The notes beneath the pieces were generated by a model. That model made no database searches and was not told where the DNA came from. It worked only from the letters and a program-made list of their open reading frames with translations. A program made the translations under genes and the position numbers. 64,000 bases of DNA from Deinobacterium chartae (lineage in GTDB: Bacteria; Deinococcota; Deinococci; Deinococcales; Deinococcaceae): positions 1-64,000 of the forward strand of contig NZ_JACHHG010000002.1 of assembly GCF_014202645.1 (NCBI RefSeq), written 5' to 3'. Each line of letters starts with the position of its first letter. Position 1 is the stretch's first letter. Positions 44,285 to 55,326 of the stretch are shown piece after piece.

Positions 44285-45642
44285 GCCAGGTCCACAAAAG
44301 CCACTCCGCCCCGGAATACCGTCCCAAGCAACCGAACCTGCTGCAACGCGCCCTGCCCTGGCTGATCGCCATGGCGCTGGTCGCCTTTCTGGTGTGGTTT
44401 TTTGGCAACCTGATCTCGCGCGTTCAGCCGGGCGGGCTGATCTTGCGGGTCGAGAACGGCTGGATCTACCTGCTGCTGGGCATCGCGGGCGTGGTCGTCC
44501 TGATCGCCCTCACCAGCCTGCTCACCCAGCTCGTTCTGCGCGCCCGCCGCGGCCGGGCCGTGAACTTCTGGCCGATCTTCGGCAACCAGCTCACCCACGT
44601 CACCCTCTGGGCGGTCATCGTCGCGGCCGTCTACCCGATCTTCTACGTGATTGCCGCCTCGTTCGACCCGCGCAGCTCGCTGTTCAGCCTGGCGCGCCCC
44701 CAGTCGGACAACATCCTGATCAGCTCGAAGGTGCTGCCCTCGTTCGAGGTGGTGTCGTGGGCAAACTACGCCAAGCTGTTCGAGGGCATCACCCTGCCGA
44801 TGTGGCAACTGCTGCTGCTCGGCGTGATCGCGGTCTCGCTGCTGGTCATCGGCGTCTCGGCCCTGATTCATCGCCTGGGCGGCACCCCCCAAGAGGGGCG
44901 CGGCGCGGCGAACTGGGCCATGCGGATCATGCTGGTCGCCATCGGCCTCATCGTGGTGTTCATGGGTCCAGCACAGTTCACCGGCGACTCGAACGAAGCC
45001 AAGTTCTTGCTCAACGTCCGCAACACCTTCTTGGTCTCGGGCCTGACCGGACTGATCGCCATCTTGCTCTCTACGACCGCCGGTTACGCCATCGCGCGCC
45101 TGCGCTTCCCCGGACGCCACCAGACGCTGCTGTTCTTTATTTTCGTACAGATGTTCCCCGGCTTCCTGGCGCTGGTCGCCATCTTCTACCTGCTGGTCAG
45201 CCTGGGCCTCTTAAACACCTTCACCGGCCTGATCCTGGCGTACTCGGCGGGGGCCATCGCCTTTAACACCTGGATCTACAAAGGCTACGTCGAGAGCCTG
45301 CCCTTGTCCCTCGAGGAGGCCGCCCTGGTGGACGGAGCGACCCGCTGGCAGGCCTTCACCCGGGTGGTCCTGCCGCTCTCGGGCCCGATCCTGGCTTTTA
45401 TGTTCTTGAATCAGTTCATCGGCACCTACGCCGAGTTCATCGTGTCCAGCATCGTGCTGACCGGCGTGGACACCTGGACGGTGGGCGTGGCGCTGCGCAA
45501 CTTCACCACGGGACAGTTCTCCACGCAGTGGGGCACCTTCGCGGCGGCGTCGGTGGTCGGAGCCATCCCGATCGTGCTGCTGTTCTACGGCTTCCAGCAG
45601 TATTTCGTGGGAGGGGCCGCGGCGGGCGGCGTGAAGGAATAA
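44281..45642 (+). CDS. malG: Maltose ABC transporter permease MalG, enlarged
   Basis: A 453-residue permease, much longer than E. coli MalG (about 296). The core is standard: [17 protein letters not shown] after the first core [20 protein letters not shown]-like segment, and the EAA loop [23 protein letters not shown] near residue 345. Extra parts are two N-terminal TM helices (about 20-45, 60-85) and an internal insertion (about 175-245) with two more TM helices. The tail lacks the usual short helix and ends [11 protein letters not shown]. It overlaps malF by four bases. The added segments are the odd feature. Confidence 0.9.
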   Translation: MSQVHKSHSAPEYRPKQPNLLQRALPWLIAMALVAFLVWFFGNLISRVQPGGLILRVENGWIYLLLGIAGVVVLIALTSLLTQLVLRARRGRAVNFWPIFGNQLTHVTLWAVIVAAVYPIFYVIAASFDPRSSLFSLARPQSDNILISSKVLPSFEVVSWANYAKLFEGITLPMWQLLLLGVIAVSLLVIGVSALIHRLGGTPQEGRGAANWAMRIMLVAIGLIVVFMGPAQFTGDSNEAKFLLNVRNTFLVSGLTGLIAILLSTTAGYAIARLRFPGRHQTLLFFIFVQMFPGFLALVAIFYLLVSLGLLNTFTGLILAYSAGAIAFNTWIYKGYVESLPLSLEEAALVDGATRWQAFTRVVLPLSGPILAFMFLNQFIGTYAEFIVSSIVLTGVDTWTVGVALRNFTTGQFSTQWGTFAAASVVGAIPIVLLFYGFQQYFVGGAAAGGVKE

Positions 45643-45790
45643 GGCGGGCCCTTCTCGGAAACCCGCCGTCCCGCCCGTTTCCCGGCCTCTGCTATACTCG
45701 CCCTACAGGTGCTGCGCACCTTGACAATCCGAAGGCAACGCTTGTCCCCCGGGCACGACCTCGCATCCTCGAGGCGTGCCCGTTTTCGTT
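45643..45790 (+). promoter_or_regulatory. Leader with promoter, operator-like site and attenuator-like hairpin
   Basis: After malG comes a GGCGGG/CCCGCC stem (45643-45667), then TATACT (45693-45698). A GGTGC/GCACC mini-hairpin follows, then GGCAACGCTT (45734-45743), which matches the malE operator half-site. A two-part stem (45751-45757 with 45775-45781 and 45759-45763 with 45770-45774) follows, then GTTTTCGTT. The last hairpin plus T-run looks like an intrinsic terminator placed just before the GH13 ribosome site, so expression may be attenuated. Confidence 0.5.
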
Positions 45791-45800
45791 GAGGAGGAAC

Positions 45801-47636
<1,836 letters not shown>

Positions 47637-47642
47637 CCTCCG

Positions 47643-48191
47643 CTAGCGGCCCTCGAGGTCGCGCAGCCAGCGTTCGGTCTCGCGCGGGCTGCGCAGACGG
47701 TACACCTCGAGGTGCGCGTACTCGGGGCGGGCCAGCAGCGCGGGGAGCTCGCGGCGCCTGCGGGCGTAGGTGCGAAAGAACCACACGAACAGCGAGTCGC
47801 GGCTGAGGAAAGCGGCCCGAAAGGTCTCACGGTTACCGTTCCACAGTTCATCCCGCCCGAAAACCCGCCGGCAGGTGCGCCGGAACAGGCGCGCAAAGAT
47901 CAGCGGGGCGGGATAGTCGAGCCAGATTACCGCCTGCGCGCGCGGCCACAGCACAGCGCGGGCCTTGCCGTAGTTGCCGTCGGTCACCCAGCCCTCGCCG
48001 GCGGTCGCCTCGAGGAGCATCGCCCGGAAGGTTTCGGGGGCGCGTTCGGTCCAGCCGGGCCCCCAGTTCAGCGCGTCGAGCTCGATGTGCGGCACTTCCA
48101 GCCTGCGGGCCAGACGGGCGGCCAGCGTGGTCTTGCCGCTGCCGGTGGTTCCCAGGACCATGACGCGGCGGTGGGGAAAGGAGGCGGTCAT
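47643..48191 (-). CDS. P-loop NTPase, FlaR/topology-modulation-like kinase
   Basis: A 182-residue kinase-fold protein. Walker A reads GTTGSGKTTLA near residue 14, followed by LEVPHIELDALNWGPGWTERAPETF and a WVTDGNYGKARAVLWPRAQAVIWLDYP segment, the typical pattern of the adenylate-kinase-like DNA topology modulation (FlaR) family. The C-terminal half (RRVFGRDELWNGNRETFRAAF) also fits. The substrate is unknown. ATG 48191 is preferred over the longer frame from 48248; TACAAC lies nine bases upstream. Its stop codon is seven bases from that of the convergent GH13 gene, with no room for a terminator. Confidence 0.8.
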   Translation of the reverse strand: MTASFPHRRVMVLGTTGSGKTTLAARLARRLEVPHIELDALNWGPGWTERAPETFRAMLLEATAGEGWVTDGNYGKARAVLWPRAQAVIWLDYPAPLIFARLFRRTCRRVFGRDELWNGNRETFRAAFLSRDSLFVWFFRTYARRRRELPALLARPEYAHLEVYRLRSPRETERWLRDLEGR

Positions 48192-48315
48192 AGAGCAACG
48201 GTTGTAGCACGCCGCTGCCCGCTGCGCCCTCCGCCGGATGGCCGACACGCCGCGCCCCCACCCGCCCGGGTTGGCCCCTCATGCCGTGCCCACACGGGCC
48301 CCTTAGAATCCGTCC

Positions 48316-48810
48316 GTGAAAACCATCGGCGTGCTCTCTGACACCCACGGCCTGCTGCGATCCGAGGTGCTGCGGCACCTGGCAGGCTCGGACCTGATCA
48401 TCCACGCGGGCGACGTGGGCAATCCGGCCCTGCTCGAGACCCTGGCGCAGATCGCGCCGGTGCACGCGGTGCGCGGCAACGTGGACAAGGGTGACTGGGC
48501 CAGAGGGCTGCCCGCCACCGAGGCCCTCGAGGTGAACGGCGCGTGGCTGTACGTGCTGCACGACCTGCACGACCTGGACCTGGTGCCGCACGAAGGCGGC
48601 TTCGCGGCGGTGATCTCCGGGCACTCGCACCGTCCGGTCCTCGAGGAACAAGGCGGGGTGCTGTACCTGAACCCGGGTTCGTGCGGGCCGCGGCGCTTCT
48701 CGCTGCCGGTGTCGATGGCCCGCCTGCGGGTACACCCCGGGGGGCGCCTCGAGGGCGAACTGATCGACCTGAGCGCTTCTGTTCCCGCTCCTCAGCCTGG
48801 TCCCGGGTAA
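48316..48810 (+). CDS. YfcE/MJ0936-family phosphodiesterase
   Basis: A 164-residue metallophosphoesterase: IGVLSDTHGLL (metal Asp and His), IIHAGDVG, VRGNVDKG and SGHSHRPVL with the double metal ligand GHSH. The length and order match the small YfcE/MJ0936 type, which hydrolyses phosphodiesters in vitro and has no firm physiological substrate. GTG 48316 follows TAGAAT (48304-48309) by six bases, the leaderless pattern. A strong hairpin separates it from the convergent peptidase gene. Confidence 0.9.
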   Translation: MKTIGVLSDTHGLLRSEVLRHLAGSDLIIHAGDVGNPALLETLAQIAPVHAVRGNVDKGDWARGLPATEALEVNGAWLYVLHDLHDLDLVPHEGGFAAVISGHSHRPVLEEQGGVLYLNPGSCGPRRFSLPVSMARLRVHPGGRLEGELIDLSASVPAPQPGPG

Positions 48811-48813
48811 ACA

Positions 48814-48847
48814 TGCGGCGGGGCGCACCGTGGTGCGCCCCGCCGCA
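48814..48847. terminator. Bidirectional GC-rich hairpin
   Basis: A perfect 16-bp stem (48814-48829 with 48832-48847) lies between the YfcE-type gene and the convergent S10 peptidase gene. The loop is only two bases on paper, so the top pairs must open. Confidence 0.7.
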
Positions 48848-48857
48848 CCATCAGCTC

Positions 48858-50351
48858 TCAGCTGAGCGACACACCCGCACTGCGTCCGATGAATTCCGCC
48901 AGGTCCTGTTTGAGGGCCTCGAGGGCAGCGAGCTGGATGTACATCATGTGTCCGGCCTCGTAGTAGGTCATGCTCAGGTTGCCACGCAGGCTGCGGTCCA
49001 CACCCAGGTGATTCATGGTGTACTCGGTCGCGAAGTACGGCGTGGCGAGGTCGTAGTAACCGTTGGCGACCAGCACCTTGAGGTGCGGGTTCATGCTCAT
49101 GGCCTTGCGCAGCGTCTCGGCCACGTTCACAAAGCGGTTCTGGTGTTCGGCGTAGCTCCAGGGCTGCACCCGCCCGGTCAGGATCTCGTAGGGCAAGTCG
49201 CTCTCGAAACCGAGGTCCGCCCGCACGTAGTGGTTCATGCTGGCGGTGTACGGCCCCATGATCGCACTCATCGAGGGATCGAACTCGTTGTGCTCCCCGC
49301 CCGCGTCGCGGTCGAAGCCGGTGAAACGGCTGTCGAGGCGGCCCACCGTGCGGCCCTGGTCGCGCAGCAGTTCCTTGACGAAGCGGTGGATCTCGGGACG
49401 CAGGTTGACCCGCTCGAGGTAGGCCTCGGACAGGCCGGTCAGGCGCGCGAGCCTGCGCGCGATCTCGGCGCGCTCTGCGTCCTCGAGGGCGTCGCCGCGC
49501 ATCAGGGCCAGGGTGTACTCGCCCATGGCGAAAGCCTCGGACTCGCGCAGCGCGGTCTGCAGGTCGCCCTGCAAGTCGCTGGGCAGGCGGCCGTGGTAAA
49601 AGGCGGTGGCGGTAAAGGTCGGCAAAAACAGCGCGTGCGGCAGGTCATTGCCCGGCGTGAACAGCGCGGTGCCGAAGTCGAGGATCGAGGAGATCAGCAT
49701 CAGGCCGTTGAAGTACAGGCCGTGCCGCTCCTGCAGGTACCCGGCCAGCCCGGCCGCGCGGGTGGTGCCGTAGCTCTCGCCCGCCAGGAACTTCGGGGAC
49801 AGCCAGCGCCCGTTGCGTGAGGTGTACAGCCGGATGAACTCCCCGACCGCCTCGAGGTCGCGCTTGAAGCCGTGGTACTCGCTGGCCTTCGCGCCGTCGA
49901 CCGCGCGGCTGTAGCCGGTGCTGACCGGATCGATGAACACCAGGTCCGTGTGATCGAGCAGGGTGTACTCGTTCTCGAGCAAGCGGTACGGCGGGGCCAG
50001 CGGGAAGCCCTCGGGGTCCATCTCCACGCGGCGCGGGCCGAACAGGCCCAGGTGCAGCCACACCGACGACGAGCCGGGCCCGCCGTTGAAGCAGAAGGTG
50101 ATGGGCCTCGAGGCCAGGTCGCTCACCCCGTCGCGGGTGTACGCGGTAAAAAACAGGGTGGCTTTGGGCTTGAGGCCCTCGGAGATGCCGTCTTTCTCGG
50201 CTTCCTCGCGCAGCACCACGGTTCCGGCGCGCGCGGTGTACTCGAGGCGCTCGCCGCTGCTGAGCGTCACGGTGTGGCGGGAAACCGAAATCAGATCCTG
50301 GGGAACGGGCGAAGGGGTAGACGGGACCTGGGTACTGGATTGTTCCGGCAT
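48858..50351 (-). CDS. S10-family serine carboxypeptidase-like protein
   Basis: A 497-residue alpha/beta hydrolase of peptidase family S10. The oxyanion motif NGGPGSSSVW starts near residue 89, the nucleophile is in GESYGT (Ser193), and the acid and base are in ANGYYDLATP and EAGHMMY near the C-terminus. Eukaryotic relatives are secreted or vacuolar, but this one shows no signal peptide, so it appears cytosolic. TATTGT (50357-50362) five bases before ATG 50351 sets the start and implies a leaderless message. Three hairpins in a row lie upstream. Confidence 0.9.
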   Translation of the reverse strand: MPEQSSTQVPSTPSPVPQDLISVSRHTVTLSSGERLEYTARAGTVVLREEAEKDGISEGLKPKATLFFTAYTRDGVSDLASRPITFCFNGGPGSSSVWLHLGLFGPRRVEMDPEGFPLAPPYRLLENEYTLLDHTDLVFIDPVSTGYSRAVDGAKASEYHGFKRDLEAVGEFIRLYTSRNGRWLSPKFLAGESYGTTRAAGLAGYLQERHGLYFNGLMLISSILDFGTALFTPGNDLPHALFLPTFTATAFYHGRLPSDLQGDLQTALRESEAFAMGEYTLALMRGDALEDAERAEIARRLARLTGLSEAYLERVNLRPEIHRFVKELLRDQGRTVGRLDSRFTGFDRDAGGEHNEFDPSMSAIMGPYTASMNHYVRADLGFESDLPYEILTGRVQPWSYAEHQNRFVNVAETLRKAMSMNPHLKVLVANGYYDLATPYFATEYTMNHLGVDRSLRGNLSMTYYEAGHMMYIQLAALEALKQDLAEFIGRSAGVSLS

Positions 50352-50436
50352 GGTCCACAATAACGCCTGCGCAGTGCCGGACGAGATGCGGCAGATGGCT
50401 TAGCTGTCCGGGGGCGTCCACCCGAGAAGGTCCTGT

Positions 50437-50546
50437 GGCGCGCCCGGGTCCGGGCGCGCCTGTTTCCAAGAACCGGGGCCCTAGACGGTGCAGGGTCCCG
50501 GTTCTTGGAAACGCACGAGGAGCGCCCCGGCGGGGCGCTCCTCGTG
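50437..50546. terminator. Three consecutive stem-loops after pruA
   Basis: Stem 1: 11 bp (50532-50546 pairs with 50514-50528 is the third; the first is 50437-50447 with 50450-50460). Stem 2: 16 bp (50462-50477 with 50497-50512) plus an inner CCCT/AGGG. Stem 3: 15 bp (50514-50528 with 50532-50546). All are perfect. They lie between the pruA stop and the S10 gene promoter, both on the minus strand, so they would act as a reinforced terminator of the proline operon. Confidence 0.75.
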
Positions 50547-50560
50547 CCGGAAGACGGGCC

Positions 50561-52111
50561 TCAGAACCGCTCGGTGACGGTCTTGAGCTGCAAGAAGTTG
50601 GTGAGGTAGTCGGGGCCGCCCGCCTTGGAGTCGGTACCGCTCATGTTGTAGCCGCCAAACGGCTGCACGCCCACCAGCGCACCGGTGATCTTGCGGTTGA
50701 GGTACAGGTTGCCGACCTCGAACTCGCGGCGGGCCTTCTCGAGGCGGGCGCGGTCCTTGGAGAACACGCCGCCGGTCAGGCCGTACTCGGTGCCGTTGGC
50801 GATTTGCAGGGCGTGGTCGAAGTCGCGCGCACGGATGACCGCCACGACGGGCCCAAAGATCTCTTCCTGGGCGATGCGCGCCTGCGGGTCCACGTCCACG
50901 AACACGGTGGGCTGCACGAAATAGCCCTTGCTGCCGTCGGCGCTGCCCCCCGCGCGCAGCTTGCCCTCCTGGCGGCCGATCTCGAGGTAACGCGAGACCT
51001 TCTCGAAGCTCTCCTGGTTGACCAGCGGCGTGACGTTGGCGTTTTCCTCGCCGGGACCGACCGTGAGGGTCTCGGTGCGCGCCACGACCTTCTCGACCAG
51101 GGCGTCGTACACCGCGTCCACCACGATCAGGCGGCTCATGGCCGAGCACTTCTGTCCCGCGAAGCCAAACGCACTCTGCACGGCGGCCTGCGCGGCCTCG
51201 TCGAGGTCGGCGGTCTCGTCCACGATCAGGGCGTCCTTGCCGCCCATCTCGAGGACCGCGCGCTTGATCCACTTCTGGCCCTTCTGGTGCGTGGCGGCGT
51301 GCTGGTTGATCAGCAGGCCCACCTGACGCGAGCCGGTGAAGGTCACGAAGCGGGTCTGGGGGTGACGCACCAGGTAATCGCCCACCTCCTCGCCCAGACC
51401 GGGCAGGAAGGTCAGCACGCCGGCGGGCAGGCCCGCCTCCTCGAGCAGCTCTGCGAACCACGCGGCGATCACGCCGGTGTCCTCGGCGGGCTTGGCGATC
51501 ACGGTGTTGCCCACGACGATGGGAGCGGCGAGCATTCCGGCGAAGATCGCCAGCGGGAAGTTCCAGGGCGAGATCGAGACTCCCACGCCCAGCGGGATGT
51601 AGTGCAGGCGGTTCTCCTCGCCGGGGAAGTCGGCCGTCTCGCCGGGGAGCGCGTACTTCATGCTCTGGCGGGCGTAGTACTCGAGGAAGTCGATGGCCTC
51701 GGCGGTGTCCGCGTCGGCTTCGGCCCAGTTCTTGCCGGCCTCGAGGGACATCAGCGCGGAGAACTCGTGCTTGCGTCGGCGCAGCAGGGCAGCGGCCCGG
51801 ATCAGGATGCGCGCGCGCGCGTCCATGTCCCAGGTCTTCCAGCTTTCGTAGGCCTGCCACGCGACCGCCAGGGCCTTTTCGGCGTGTTCGACCGTGGCCT
51901 TGGCGGTGCGGCCGACCACCTCGGCGTGGTTGGAGGGGTTGAGGCTCTCGAGGGTCTCTTCGGTGTGGATGCGCTCGCCGCCGATGATCAGCGGGTAGGT
52001 TTCGCCCAGGCGGGCGCGGACCTTGGTCAGCGCGTCCCGGTAGGCCTGGGCGTTGGCAGGGTCGCCGAAGTCGGTGAAGGGTTCGTTTTTGTAGGGGGGC
52101 AGCTTGAGCAT
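50561..52111 (-). CDS. L-glutamate gamma-semialdehyde (P5C) dehydrogenase
   Basis: NAD-dependent aldehyde dehydrogenase that completes proline breakdown to glutamate. The 516 residues show [29 protein letters not shown] (cofactor and substrate site) near 165, FTGSRQVG, the catalytic Glu in [11 protein letters not shown] and Cys in [14 protein letters not shown] near residue 318, plus [15 protein letters not shown]. The C-terminal [25 protein letters not shown] is diagnostic of the RocA/PruA subgroup. It lies 25 bases after the proline dehydrogenase gene in a three-gene operon with a GntR regulator first, and ends in a row of hairpins. Confidence 0.94.
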   Translation of the reverse strand: MLKLPPYKNEPFTDFGDPANAQAYRDALTKVRARLGETYPLIIGGERIHTEETLESLNPSNHAEVVGRTAKATVEHAEKALAVAWQAYESWKTWDMDARARILIRAAALLRRRKHEFSALMSLEAGKNWAEADADTAEAIDFLEYYARQSMKYALPGETADFPGEENRLHYIPLGVGVSISPWNFPLAIFAGMLAAPIVVGNTVIAKPAEDTGVIAAWFAELLEEAGLPAGVLTFLPGLGEEVGDYLVRHPQTRFVTFTGSRQVGLLINQHAATHQKGQKWIKRAVLEMGGKDALIVDETADLDEAAQAAVQSAFGFAGQKCSAMSRLIVVDAVYDALVEKVVARTETLTVGPGEENANVTPLVNQESFEKVSRYLEIGRQEGKLRAGGSADGSKGYFVQPTVFVDVDPQARIAQEEIFGPVVAVIRARDFDHALQIANGTEYGLTGGVFSKDRARLEKARREFEVGNLYLNRKITGALVGVQPFGGYNMSGTDSKAGGPDYLTNFLQLKTVTERF

Positions 52112-52136
52112 GGGTTCCTCCGGGGTGAGGGGCGGG

Positions 52137-53075
52137 TCAGCCCTTGAGCATGCCGCGCAGCACGAAGCTGACGTTGGCGGGGCGCTCGGCGATGCGGCGG
52201 CTGAAGTAGGCGTACCAGTCGCGGCCGTAGGGGATGTAGGCGCGTACGGTGTAGCCCTCGTCGGCCAGTTTCTGCTGCAGGTCGCGGCGGATGCCGTAGA
52301 GCAGCTGGAACTCGAACTGGCTGCGCGGGATGCCGGACTTCTCGGCGAACAGCTTGACGTCCTCGATGATGCGCTCGTCGTGCGAGGCCACGCAGGTGTA
52401 GTTCCCGGCCTTCAGGTGGGCGTAGACCAGGCGGCGGTAGTTCATGTCCACGTCGGTCTTGCTGGGGTAGGCGACCGTCTCGGGCTCGAGGTAAGCGCCC
52501 TTGACGATGCGCAGGTTGGGCTTGAGGTCATCCAGGGCCTTGCGGTCGGCCTCGGTGCGGTACAAGTAGGCCTGCAGCACGGTGCCGACCGTGCCGGGGA
52601 ACTCGGTCGCCAGCGTGCGGAACTGCTCGAGGGTGATGTCCACGCGCGGGTGGTCTTCCATGTCCAGGGCCACGAAGGCGTTCAGCGCGCGCGCGCGGGC
52701 GAGGATGCGCCGGGCGTTGCGCAGGCCCAGGTTCTCGCCGCCGGGCAGGGTGATGTCCTGGCCGATCTGCGAGAGCTTGATCGAGACGTAGATGGGCAGC
52801 TCACGGCCTTCCATGGCGTCGAAAATCGCCAGGATGTTCTCGGTGAAGGTGTTCGCCTCCTGCTCGCTGGTCACCATCTCGCCCAGCAGGTCCAGAATGC
52901 CGTGAATGCCGCGGCGCTCGAGTTCCTCGACCGCGCGCACGGCGTCTGCGAGTTGCTCGCCGGCCACGAAGCGCTGCGCCACGCTCCAGGCACGGCTGCG
53001 CACCAGGTTCTCGACGGTCTTGTTACCCGCCACTCCCAGGATGGTCGAACGGTAGATACGGTCAAAACTCTGCAT
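52137..53075 (-). CDS. Proline dehydrogenase (monofunctional PutA/PRODH)
   Basis: FAD enzyme oxidising proline to pyrroline-5-carboxylate. The 312 residues have [13 protein letters not shown] near 97, [15 protein letters not shown] near 128, [18 protein letters not shown] (FAD/substrate segment) near 188, and the C-terminal [25 protein letters not shown], whose paired Arg residues bind the proline carboxylate. The length matches the Thermus/Deinococcus monofunctional type. It starts nine bases after the GntR-gene stop and is followed by the P5C dehydrogenase gene, so the two enzymes are co-expressed and may channel their unstable intermediate. Confidence 0.94.
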   Translation of the reverse strand: MQSFDRIYRSTILGVAGNKTVENLVRSRAWSVAQRFVAGEQLADAVRAVEELERRGIHGILDLLGEMVTSEQEANTFTENILAIFDAMEGRELPIYVSIKLSQIGQDITLPGGENLGLRNARRILARARALNAFVALDMEDHPRVDITLEQFRTLATEFPGTVGTVLQAYLYRTEADRKALDDLKPNLRIVKGAYLEPETVAYPSKTDVDMNYRRLVYAHLKAGNYTCVASHDERIIEDVKLFAEKSGIPRSQFEFQLLYGIRRDLQQKLADEGYTVRAYIPYGRDWYAYFSRRIAERPANVSFVLRGMLKG

Positions 53076-53084
53076 AGGGCTCCT

Positions 53085-53741
53085 TCAGTTCTCGTCGGAC
53101 GAGGTGTGGGCGAGTTGGGCGCTGACCAGGGCGGCGAAGGTCCGGACGTGCTGCTGGGCCTGCTCACGGGCGGCGTCCTCGTCGCGCGCGAGCACCGCCT
53201 CGAGGATGGCGCGGTGCTGCTCGCGGGTTTCGGGGGCGGCGTTGTAGGTGCGGGTCAGGTGCTTGATCAGGCTGACGGTGCGCTCGAGACCGGCCAGTTG
53301 TTCGGCCAGGATGCGGTTGTGGGCGGCCTGCGACACCGCGCGGTGAAACGCCAGGTCCAGACGGGTCTGCTCGCGGTAGTCGCCCTCGGCGGCCTCGAGG
53401 GCCAAGAGGGCCGCCCTGAGCTGTGCGGCGTCCGCCTCGGTGTGGTGGCGCGCGGCCAGCGCGGCGGCCAGCCCATCGAGCACCTCGCGCACCGCGTAGC
53501 TCTCGCGCGCCTCGAGCGGTGTGACCGTGCGGACCCGCACCCCCTTGTTCGCCGAGGCCTCGAGCAGCCCTTCTTGCACCAGCCGCTGCAGCGCCTCGCG
53601 GATCGGGGTGCGCGAGACCCCGAAGCGCTCGCCGATCTCGGTCTCTCCCAGGCGGGTACCGGGAAGATAGTCGCCCTCGAGGACGGCGCGGCGCAGGTGC
53701 TGGTACACCTCATCGCGGATCAGGTTCGGTCGTTCGAACAT
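53085..53741 (-). CDS. GntR-family regulator (FCD/FadR subgroup) of proline catabolism
   Basis: A 218-residue repressor-type regulator. The winged HTH is at the N-terminus ([38 protein letters not shown]), then an all-helical FCD ligand domain ([53 protein letters not shown]) with His ligands for a metal and carboxylate effector. Being first in the operon with proline dehydrogenase, it most likely senses proline or a breakdown product. A TGTATACA palindrome (53755-53762) lies 13 bases before the ATG and overlaps the likely promoter, pointing to autoregulation. Confidence 0.88.
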   Translation of the reverse strand: MFERPNLIRDEVYQHLRRAVLEGDYLPGTRLGETEIGERFGVSRTPIREALQRLVQEGLLEASANKGVRVRTVTPLEARESYAVREVLDGLAAALAARHHTEADAAQLRAALLALEAAEGDYREQTRLDLAFHRAVSQAAHNRILAEQLAGLERTVSLIKHLTRTYNAAPETREQHRAILEAVLARDEDAAREQAQQHVRTFAALVSAQLAHTSSDEN

Positions 53742-53754
53742 CGTCTGTGGATAC

Positions 53755-53762
53755 TGTATACA
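53755..53762. promoter_or_regulatory. Candidate operator of the GntR regulator
   Basis: TGTATACA, inside the longer ATTGTATACAGTAT, is palindromic and resembles TnGTnnnACnA sites of FadR/FCD regulators. It overlaps possible -10 boxes (TACAGT) on the minus strand. Bases 53763-53847 show no gene. Confidence 0.5.
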
Positions 53763-53847
53763 ATCTTGACGGGCAGGGCAAGGGCCGAGCGGCTGCGGAC
53801 ACTTCGAGCGACTCGCTTCCCTGGCCGGTCAGCCGACAAAACGGGCT

Positions 53848-55227
53848 TCAGGCGGCCTCGGCCAGCGCCTGAGGACTGGAAACCACCGCTTCCCAGCGCA
53901 GCTTGCGGGCGCGCACCGTAAAGATCGCGACCTTTGCGAGCTCCTCGAGGATGCGCGCCCAGAACACGCCCCACGCTCCGAAGCCGAGCACGAAACCCAG
54001 CAGGTACGCGGCGGGCAGCCCGACCACGAAGGCCGAGATGACGTCGCCCAGGATCACGCCGCGTCCGTCTCCGCCGCTGGGAAGTACGCCTGCACCCAGG
54101 ATCATGTTGCGCACCTTGACCGCCTGAAAGGCCCCGTTGATCAGGATGCCCCATACCGCCACGGTCAGCACCTCCTGCCCCACCTGCGGGTAAAAGCGCG
54201 GCAGGAACAGCGCGGTCGCCACATAAGCCAGCCCGAAACCCACCCCGGTCAGCAGGCCCATGCGCAAAATCAGCGCGGCGCGTGCGCGTGCGAGCGCCGC
54301 GTTTCCCTGCCCGACCGCCTGTCCGATCAAGGTCATGGCGGCCGACATCAGGCCAAACGAGCCCACCACAAAGATTCCCTCGAGGGCGTTCACGATCTGG
54401 CTGCCGGCCAGCTCCTGTACCCCCAGCCGCGTAAAGAACACGGTGTACAAAAAAGTCCCGACCGTCCAGAACAGCTCGGTGACGGTGAGCGGCGCGGTGA
54501 GGCTCAGCAGCTTCCTGCTGGTCTCGCGCCACTCGGGGTAGCCGAGCGGCAAAGCCCAGCGCACCAGCCCGCGAGGACCGTACAACTGAACCAGCAGCAC
54601 GGCCGCCTTGAAGGCCTGGGCGATCAGGGTCGCCCAGCCGGCCCCGACCAGTCCCAGCTCGGGAAAGGGGCCGACGCCGAAGACCAGCAGCCACGCAAAC
54701 AGGGTGTTGATCAAGACCGCCAGCAGGGTGACGGTCATGGGTGTGCGCGGGTGGCCCAGCGAGCGCAGCGTGCCCGACGCGACCGCGCCGACCACCACCA
54801 GCGGCAGGGCCAGGATACTGATCTGAAAGTACTGCAGTCCGGCGGCCGCGATGTCCGGGGTAGCCCCCACGGCGCGCAGGAAAGGAGCTGCCACAACAGC
54901 GATGGGCAGTGAAACCAGCAGGGCTGCCAGCACCCCGATCACCAGGGCCGCCCCCGAGGTGCGTGAGACGTGGCTGTAACTGCCGGCTCCGTGCGCCCGA
55001 GCAACCAAGATGGCCGCACCCGAGCCCAGGGTCGAGAGCACCAGCACAAAAATAAAGGTGATCGAGTTGGCAAAACCCACCGAAGCGATGGCCAGGGCAC
55101 CCAGGACACCCACGATAACCTGGTCCACGAAGCCGAGCGCGAGCTGGAAGACCATCTCGAGGCTCACCGGTACGGCGATGCGGGCGATATCACGGTAGGG
55201 AGAGACAGGGGCAGCAGTCTGAGACAC
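53848..55227 (-). CDS. MATE-family efflux transporter
   Basis: A 459-residue twelve-TM exporter of the MATE (NorM/DinF) family, driven by Na+ or H+ and usually exporting cationic drugs or metabolites. The two six-TM halves are both visible: IAVPVSLEMVFQLALGFVDQVIVG opens the first, and LTAPLTVTELFWTVGTFLYTVFFTRLG the second. The GAGSYSHVSRTSGAAL loop is family-like. GTG 55227 has AGGAG five bases upstream. A GCGGGA/TCCCGC hairpin (55248-55262) lies in its leader. The substrate is unknown. Confidence 0.9.
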   Translation of the reverse strand: MSQTAAPVSPYRDIARIAVPVSLEMVFQLALGFVDQVIVGVLGALAIASVGFANSITFIFVLVLSTLGSGAAILVARAHGAGSYSHVSRTSGAALVIGVLAALLVSLPIAVVAAPFLRAVGATPDIAAAGLQYFQISILALPLVVVGAVASGTLRSLGHPRTPMTVTLLAVLINTLFAWLLVFGVGPFPELGLVGAGWATLIAQAFKAAVLLVQLYGPRGLVRWALPLGYPEWRETSRKLLSLTAPLTVTELFWTVGTFLYTVFFTRLGVQELAGSQIVNALEGIFVVGSFGLMSAAMTLIGQAVGQGNAALARARAALILRMGLLTGVGFGLAYVATALFLPRFYPQVGQEVLTVAVWGILINGAFQAVKVRNMILGAGVLPSGGDGRGVILGDVISAFVVGLPAAYLLGFVLGFGAWGVFWARILEELAKVAIFTVRARKLRWEAVVSSPQALAEAA

Positions 55228-55247
55228 GAAAACTCCTGAGAAGAATC

Positions 55248-55262
55248 GCGGGATTTTCCCGC
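55248..55262 (-). promoter_or_regulatory. Hairpin in the MATE gene leader
   Basis: GCGGGA and TCCCGC around a TTT loop form a 6-bp stem about 20 bases before the start codon and upstream of the AGGAG site. It could affect initiation or mRNA stability. Confidence 0.4.
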
Positions 55263-55326
55263 AGTGCCTCTCAAGGTATCAAAATCGATTCAGATTTCGG
55301 ATAGGCCGCTTGGCGCACCCGGGCGC

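Noticed and set aside
45721-45726. TTGACA as a -35 box before the GH13 gene
   Set aside because: No -10-like hexamer lies 16-18 bases downstream; the bases there are C-rich.
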